From Clostridiales bacterium (GTDB lineage Bacteria > Bacillota > Clostridia > Saccharofermentanales > Saccharofermentanaceae): 64,000 bases of DNA. The notes below the pieces were generated by a model, which did no database searches, was not told the origin of the DNA, and was given only the letters and a program-made list of their open reading frames with translations. Below, one piece after another: positions 59,193 to 64,000 of this stretch (its first letter is position 1; every line of letters starts with the position of its first letter). The position numbers were made by a program, and so were the translations under genes. The DNA lies in assembly GCA_017513085.1 (NCBI GenBank), contig JAFWDK010000018.1, positions 1 through 64,000 of the forward strand, in the 5' to 3' direction.

Positions 59193-61015
59193 TGTTCCGT
59201 AGCGTCTTTTTAAGAAAGATGGTAACTTTAGTGCTGGTGGCGCTTTGCTCATCGGCACTTCTTTCTGCATTCCTTTTTTCACTTGCCGCGAATGCCAGTT
59301 ACCGTGTTACCACAGAGAATGCGATGATCGATAAGGCGACCTCTCTTTCAGCTTTTCTGACTTCCTATCTGGATAAGCACGCTGAAAACAAGAAGAGTAA
59401 TATCGATAATCTTCTCTTGGCTACCGATTCATATGGTGATCCTAACGTCCTCGGAGCCTACTTTCTTTTATATGACACCGACGGGAAACAGTTGAAGACC
59501 GCCAACATCACTACATTTGACGATGCATCCATGATTTCTTCTCTGGACACATATGCCACCAGTTATATGCTGACCAAGAATACGAACATGAATCTTTTCA
59601 GCCGTATACCGAACTCCACCAAGAAAACATCGACATTCATCGTTCAGATCCCGATTTTTGTAGAAGATGATCCGATTGCTTTTCTGATCCTCGGAAGCGA
59701 AGAACCTCAACAGAGCGAGATCGTGAAGAACTTCAGCGATGTTCTTCTTCTCTCCACTTTTGTCGTTGCCTTTTTCATGACTATTCCTGTCTATTTTGCA
59801 TCGAAGCGTTTGATGCGTCCTCTTAGCAAAGTTGCAGATGTTGCGAATGCTTTGGGTCAGGGTGATTTTACCAAGAGAGCGGATGATTCCACCCGGGGCG
59901 AGATCGGTGATCTTGCCGCTTCGATCAATGAACTGGCGGAACGTCTTTCCAAATCGATCACCAGTGTTACCAATGAACGTAACCGGCTGAAAGAAATCTT
60001 CGATATCATTTCCGAAGGTATCGTTTCCGTAGATATCAATCTCCAGCCGGACTATTCGAACAATGCTATCGCTACTCTCTTCGAGAAGGTACCGAGAAGA
60101 AATCTGTTTACGGAAAAACTGCAGCTCATTCCTTTTGAAGAAGTATGGGAAGATTTCGAAAACTGCATCAAGACCGGTGAGACTCTCGAGAGAACGATTG
60201 AAGCGAAAGATTGCGCATATATGTCCACGATCGTGCCTACCCGTGACAGTGATAAGATGATCATCGGCGCAACCGGATTCTTCCGTGATATTTCCGAGCA
60301 GGAACGTCTTGAGCAGACACGCCGCGACTATGTGGCCAATGTATCTCACGAGCTTCGTACTCCTCTCACCGCCATGCGTGGTCTGGTAGAGCCTTTGGCG
60401 GACGGCATGGTTAAGAAAGAGGAAGACCGTCAGCGTTACTATGGCATCATCCTTCACGAGACCATGCGTCTTTCCCGTCTGATCGATGACATGTTGGAGC
60501 TTTCCCGTCTTCAGGCGAGAACGCTTGCATTTAAGACATTCCCGTTTGACCTGAACAAACTCCTTTCCGAATTTGAAACCAAGTTTGCTCCGGTCATGGA
60601 AGAAGCCGATCTCGACTTCTCTGTTGAATACAAGACCGGTCCTCTGCCGACTGTTATGGGTAATCCGGACCGTGTGGAACAGATCATCGTCATTCTTCTT
60701 GATAACGCGAAGAAATATACGCCGGCCGGAGGTTCTATCACCATTTCCACCGAGTATAACGACGAGACCGACCAGGTACTCGTATCTGTCAGTGATACAG
60801 GTCAAGGTATCCATGAATACGACATTGATCATATTTTCGACCGTTTCTATAAAGCCGACCGTGCCAGAGGCAAGAAGGGTACCGGTCTGGGCCTTGCTAT
60901 TGCCAAAGAGCTCTTAAGTTACATGGGCGAGACAATTACTGTGCAGAGCGAATATGGTGAGGGCACGACATTCACCTTCACACTTAAGCGTGTCACCGGA
61001 ACAGTCTGGTATTGA
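59192..61015 (+). CDS. Sensor histidine kinase (WalK/PhoR/ResE-like) with HAMP and PAS
   Basis: This is a 607-residue protein. Membrane helix 1 lies at about 10-32, with an extracytoplasmic domain at 33-180 and membrane helix 2 at 183-204. HAMP (about 205-258) and a PAS-like domain (about 262-368) follow. Then come HisKA with phospho-His386 in YVANVSHELRTPLTAMRG, and a HATPase with N, G1 and G2 boxes (LLDNAKKYTPAGG, VSDTGQGI, KKGTGLGLAIAK). This order is that of WalK. The external sensor of about 150 residues is larger than a minimal one and is probably a Cache-like fold (inference). Confidence 0.94.
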   Translation: MFRSVFLRKMVTLVLVALCSSALLSAFLFSLAANASYRVTTENAMIDKATSLSAFLTSYLDKHAENKKSNIDNLLLATDSYGDPNVLGAYFLLYDTDGKQLKTANITTFDDASMISSLDTYATSYMLTKNTNMNLFSRIPNSTKKTSTFIVQIPIFVEDDPIAFLILGSEEPQQSEIVKNFSDVLLLSTFVVAFFMTIPVYFASKRLMRPLSKVADVANALGQGDFTKRADDSTRGEIGDLAASINELAERLSKSITSVTNERNRLKEIFDIISEGIVSVDINLQPDYSNNAIATLFEKVPRRNLFTEKLQLIPFEEVWEDFENCIKTGETLERTIEAKDCAYMSTIVPTRDSDKMIIGATGFFRDISEQERLEQTRRDYVANVSHELRTPLTAMRGLVEPLADGMVKKEEDRQRYYGIILHETMRLSRLIDDMLELSRLQARTLAFKTFPFDLNKLLSEFETKFAPVMEEADLDFSVEYKTGPLPTVMGNPDRVEQIIVILLDNAKKYTPAGGSITISTEYNDETDQVLVSVSDTGQGIHEYDIDHIFDRFYKADRARGKKGTGLGLAIAKELLSYMGETITVQSEYGEGTTFTFTLKRVTGTVWY

Positions 61016-61038
61016 GTGCTTTTGCCGGAGAAAACATT

Positions 61039-61764
61039 ATGGCGGAAGATGAACGCAAAGAAAGCGTACGGATCAATAAATACATCAGTTCCAGCGGTTT
61101 TTGTTCCCGAAGGAAAGCAGATGAGCTTGTCGAACTGGGGATCGTCACCATTGACGGTCTGACTGCCGTTTCCGGAAGTCAGGTCTTTCCCGGTCAGACT
61201 GTCCTGATCAATGGTAAACCTGTGCTTCCCAATGATGACCATATCTATCTCGCTTTTCATAAGCCGTTGGGCATCACCTGTACCACAGACAGCCGCGATC
61301 CGGATAATATCATCGACTATATCGATTATCCGCAGCGCATCTTCCCTATCGGCAGACTCGATAAGAATTCTTCCGGCCTGATACTTCTGACCAATGACGG
61401 AGATATCGTGAACCGGCTTCTTCGCGCAGAGGGCCGTCATGATAAAGAATATGTTGTGGAAGTGAATAAACCGCTTGATCCGGACTTTAAGAAAAACATG
61501 GAAAACGGAGTGCCGATACTGGATACCGTCACTCTCCCCTGCCAAGTCAAGATCGTGGGCAAATCGTCTTTCCATATCATCCTGAACCAAGGCCTGAACC
61601 GTCAGATCCGTAGAATGTGCGAGTATTTCGGGTACAGAGTCGTACGTCTCAAGAGGATCCGCATTCTGAATATATCGCTGGGCGCGCTTCCCGTTGGCGA
61701 ATACAGGAACCTCACACCGAAAGAGCGACGCGATCTCAAAGAGATCTTAGACAAAAGAAGCTAA
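61039..61764 (+). CDS. RsuA/RluB/RluF-family pseudouridine synthase
   Basis: This 241-residue protein has an N-terminal S4 RNA-binding domain (RINKYISSSGFCSRRKADEL) and a catalytic core with FPIGRLDKNSSGLILLTNDG, LNQGLNRQIRRMCEYFGY and VVRLKRIRI. The TCTTDSRDPDNIIDYI stretch is closest to RluF (U2604 of 23S rRNA). I chose ATG 61039, 8 bases after GGAG; the frame extends 9 codons upstream over the kinase stop. It is cotranscribed with the two-component genes. Confidence 0.92.
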   Translation: MAEDERKESVRINKYISSSGFCSRRKADELVELGIVTIDGLTAVSGSQVFPGQTVLINGKPVLPNDDHIYLAFHKPLGITCTTDSRDPDNIIDYIDYPQRIFPIGRLDKNSSGLILLTNDGDIVNRLLRAEGRHDKEYVVEVNKPLDPDFKKNMENGVPILDTVTLPCQVKIVGKSSFHIILNQGLNRQIRRMCEYFGYRVVRLKRIRILNISLGALPVGEYRNLTPKERRDLKEILDKRS

Positions 61765-61767
61765 TTG

Positions 61768-61799
61768 AAAAGGGCTCTCAAGATTTTTCTTGAGAGCCC
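61768..61799. terminator. Bidirectional intrinsic terminator between the rluF-like and GH2 genes
   Basis: GGGCTCTCAAG (61772-61782) pairs perfectly with CTTGAGAGCCC (61789-61799) around a 6-base loop. The minus-strand side continues with TTTTCAATT, so it best suits the GH2 transcript. On the plus strand the hairpin follows the pseudouridine synthase stop by 8 bases but lacks a T-run. Confidence 0.8.
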
Positions 61800-61815
61800 A
61801 AATCGTATAGTGAAA

Positions 61816-64000
61816 TTAGAACTTTGGAGCAAAATAAACAGTTTGATCATATCGGGTGTTTTTACTCAATCCATGTTTTGAAACCACATCCGGACTTCGT
61901 TCAATACCCTTCATATAGAAATCAATATATAAATGTTGTTCATTCTCAACCGGGATCAATTCCTGATGTGCGTAGTCATCGAGATCTTCCGGAACATACG
62001 GAATGCATGAGAATGAAAACGGTTCCTGGTGTTCTTTATAAACTTTTACGCCCAAACCATGATCGTGCTGCAAGACAAGCACGCGGGTATCGGCATGTCC
62101 TCCGTTCTCGGACGGACGGGCATATTCGTGATACAATGGCGAATCGACAGACGTAAACCAGCCGATACGCTGGGATTCCTTACGGTCAACATAAGACTCC
62201 CCGCTTCCTCGTCCATACCATCCGATCATTTCCTGAGGAAGGATCGGAACACGGAAACCATACCGGACCAGATCATATTTCGGAACAAAACTTAAGCCTG
62301 TCGCAATCACGCCATCCGGGTGAACACGGTAATCTACAAGGATCGGTCCGCGCATACCGGATGATTTATACTTACAGATCAGGTGGAAATCCTTGCCATC
62401 CATCTCATAGAAACTGCTTTCAAATTTGATTTCAGACTGAATGGTTCTCCAGTCTGTCTCATGCGAGAAAACAGTCTGCGAAAGAACATAGGATTTATCT
62501 GCACGGTCGATATTGGTCGCAGCACGATAGAAACTAGGAATGAACAAACCATCGAAGAATTCCTCACCATTAATGCGGATCGAGCACAGACCACCTTCCT
62601 GTCTGCTGAAACCATAAGTGACGTTTCCGGCTTTAGCATATATGAATGCCGGCGCCGTAAGTATTTCTACCTTCTTTTCAGAAGAAGCATCGATCAACGC
62701 GCTATCCTTGGAAGATCCATCAATGATCCGAGTCTTCGCTTCTTCCGTACTCAAATAATTATCTTCGAAGATCTCATCCTGTTTTTTCGGATCGCAAACT
62801 TCATCAAGCAGCACCTGCTGATAAAACGCTACTTCATGACCGGAGCGGGCGTAATTCGTATCCGTTTCCAAAGTCAGATGAATGTCCAGAACAAGTTCTT
62901 TGCACACAGCCTGCTGATAGATCTCGTTGGCCTTAGGATACAGTCTCCACCACGAAGGAGAAATAAACTCATTCACGTTAAACGGGAACTGCATTTCACG
63001 ATTGCCCAAAGCCGAGATCGGCGGAACAACACCGGAACCACCTGTAAGACGAAGTCCACCGAGAAGGAGCTGCCAATGCAGGACCAAAGATGGTGTATAG
63101 CCGAACTGCTGAACATTATGAATGGTCAGGTTGGCAGGATTATCCGCAGACGAGAAGATCTTGATGCTTTCGCACTGCTTCTTAACTTCGTAGAAAATCG
63201 GATGCGGCTTGCGATTGGCATCCACAATGCCCTGCGCGATCGATACACCGATCTGCTCGGCATATTCAACCAAATCTCCCTGATGGATATACTTCAGATC
63301 CATCTGATCTTCCGGTCTGCGCGGACGAGCGATGATCGAATCAAAAAGCACTTTGTCTTTCTTCAATCGGGAACGCAGATAAGGACGGTTCAGGCAAAGG
63401 TCGCACCACTCACCAAAAAGCATTCCTGCACGGTTCGGGAATGGTGGAAGATCCGAGACACGTCCGTAACGATCGATCTCACAATAGATCGGTCTCTTCG
63501 CATCGAAAGTCGAAATCTTCTCCTTGACTTCCATATATGCGTTCTCTTCAAATTTTTTACCGGTCATGGACCACATGATAATACACGGATGATTGATCAG
63601 AGAATAAACTGTCAGCGGCAAGACCGCAGCGGCACTCTGCACGATCACGTACATACCATACTGATCACAAAGGTCGAAGAATCTGGGGTCCGTCGGATGA
63701 TGCATGACAAAGATCGTATTGATATTCGCCTGCTTCATCATCAGGATATCCTGACGGTAACGCTCTAACGGAACCGAGATACCGCTTTGCGGATCAAACT
63801 CATAGTATTTCACGCCATGAAGCGGAACAGCAACATCATTAATATGGATCACTTCTTCGGAATACGAAATGGTACGGAAACCGAAGCGTTGCTTCTTCAC
63901 ACAGATCACTTCGTCGTTTTTGTTCTTCACCTCAATGATGATGTCATAAAGGTTCGGCGTCTGATCCGTCCATGGCAGAACAAGCTTGGCATAAAACTCT
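61816..64000 (-). CDS. LacZ-like GH2 protein with altered active site (5' end outside window)
   Basis: The frame stays open to the window edge; 727 codons are visible and the N-terminal sugar-binding domain is missing. The visible order is: end of the beta-sandwich domain (WTDQTPNLYDIIIEV, QRFGFRT), a TIM-barrel, a LacZ domain 4 (DIHLTLETDTNYARSGHEVA) and a complete beta-galactosidase small domain (IGWYGRGSGESYVDRKES, HADTRVLVL, SCIPYVPEDLDDYAHQE). In active LacZ the acid/base Glu lies in W-S-L-G-N-E-S; here it reads WSMTGKKF, with no Asn-Glu. The DEAN-type metal/substrate loop reads VIVQSAAA, and the WDWVDQ aromatic block is absent. A Glu that may match the nucleophile remains (LFGEWCD). It is probably not a normal beta-galactosidase. 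Confidence 0.85.
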   Translation of the reverse strand, partial: EFYAKLVLPWTDQTPNLYDIIIEVKNKNDEVICVKKQRFGFRTISYSEEVIHINDVAVPLHGVKYYEFDPQSGISVPLERYRQDILMMKQANINTIFVMHHPTDPRFFDLCDQYGMYVIVQSAAAVLPLTVYSLINHPCIIMWSMTGKKFEENAYMEVKEKISTFDAKRPIYCEIDRYGRVSDLPPFPNRAGMLFGEWCDLCLNRPYLRSRLKKDKVLFDSIIARPRRPEDQMDLKYIHQGDLVEYAEQIGVSIAQGIVDANRKPHPIFYEVKKQCESIKIFSSADNPANLTIHNVQQFGYTPSLVLHWQLLLGGLRLTGGSGVVPPISALGNREMQFPFNVNEFISPSWWRLYPKANEIYQQAVCKELVLDIHLTLETDTNYARSGHEVAFYQQVLLDEVCDPKKQDEIFEDNYLSTEEAKTRIIDGSSKDSALIDASSEKKVEILTAPAFIYAKAGNVTYGFSRQEGGLCSIRINGEEFFDGLFIPSFYRAATNIDRADKSYVLSQTVFSHETDWRTIQSEIKFESSFYEMDGKDFHLICKYKSSGMRGPILVDYRVHPDGVIATGLSFVPKYDLVRYGFRVPILPQEMIGWYGRGSGESYVDRKESQRIGWFTSVDSPLYHEYARPSENGGHADTRVLVLQHDHGLGVKVYKEHQEPFSFSCIPYVPEDLDDYAHQELIPVENEQHLYIDFYMKGIERSPDVVSKHGLSKNTRYDQTVYFAPKF

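Overview
The window looks like chromosomal core DNA of a low-to-middle GC, Gram-positive anaerobe of the class Clostridia. The pointers are a Gram-positive PolC, an IspH-ribosomal S1 fusion, a PASTA-domain Ser/Thr kinase with its PP2C phosphatase, a CitZ-like citrate synthase, strong GGAGG ribosome binding sites and frequent GTG/TTG starts. Three proteins carry long Thr-Pro or Lys-Ala-Pro-Thr linkers, and there are GH120 and GH2 proteins. This suggests a plant-fibre or gut/rumen lineage, possibly Saccharofermentans- or Ruminococcaceae-like. That placement is an inference; nothing in the sequence names the species. No rRNA, tRNA, insertion sequence, prophage or CRISPR array was seen.

Layout. 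1-6.5 kb is accessory: a truncated secreted BspA-type LRR/DUF4214 protein, an ADP-ribosylglycohydrolase, two small envelope proteins, a lipoprotein, phosphatidylserine decarboxylase and an acyltransferase. 6.7-13.1 kb (minus strand) runs infC-rpmI-rplT-rRNA methyltransferase-trkA-trkA-trkH, then citrate synthase with its own promoter. A plus-strand aminotransferase (13.3-14.5 kb) separates this from a very long minus-strand block, 39.9 to 14.5 kb: rpsB-tsf | histidine phosphatase | pyrH-frr | uppS-cdsA-dxr-rseP-ispG-polC-priA-def-fmt-rsmB-rlmN-prpC-prkC-rsgA-rpe-thiN. Most junctions overlap or are only a few bases long. 40-43.2 kb holds a plus-strand PepV-like peptidase convergent with a secreted SH3-NlpC/P60 cell-wall hydrolase. 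43.3-54 kb (minus) holds ileS, an M50 protease, trpS, scpA-scpB, an RpiR regulator, a HutP-like protein, cmk and the ispH-S1 fusion. 54-58.3 kb (minus) is a methyltransferase, RluA synthase, HD protein and GH120 beta-xylosidase. 58.5-61.8 kb (plus) is an OmpR/WalK-like two-component system followed by an RluF-type synthase. The window ends inside a LacZ-like GH2 protein.

How the genes work together. The long block joins translation (S2, EF-Ts, RRF, Fmt, Def, RsmB, RlmN, RsgA), isoprenoid supply (Dxr, IspG, and IspH elsewhere in the window), lipid carriers and phospholipids (UppS, CdsA, Psd), replication (PolC, PriA) and PrkC/PrpC cell-wall signalling. A candidate OmpR/WalR-type box lies in front of the NlpC/P60 hydrolase, and a WalRK-like pair lies 15 kb away.

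Points that stand out: an infC leader with two mutually exclusive hairpins and an AUC start codon; a PASTA kinase carrying an extra InlB-like repeat domain and a Thr-Pro tail; a LacZ-like GH2 whose acid/base motif has been lost; a TrpRS with a probable 4Fe-4S motif; and a GH120 enzyme embedded in an RNA-modification operon. I did not find a clear new defence or mobile system.
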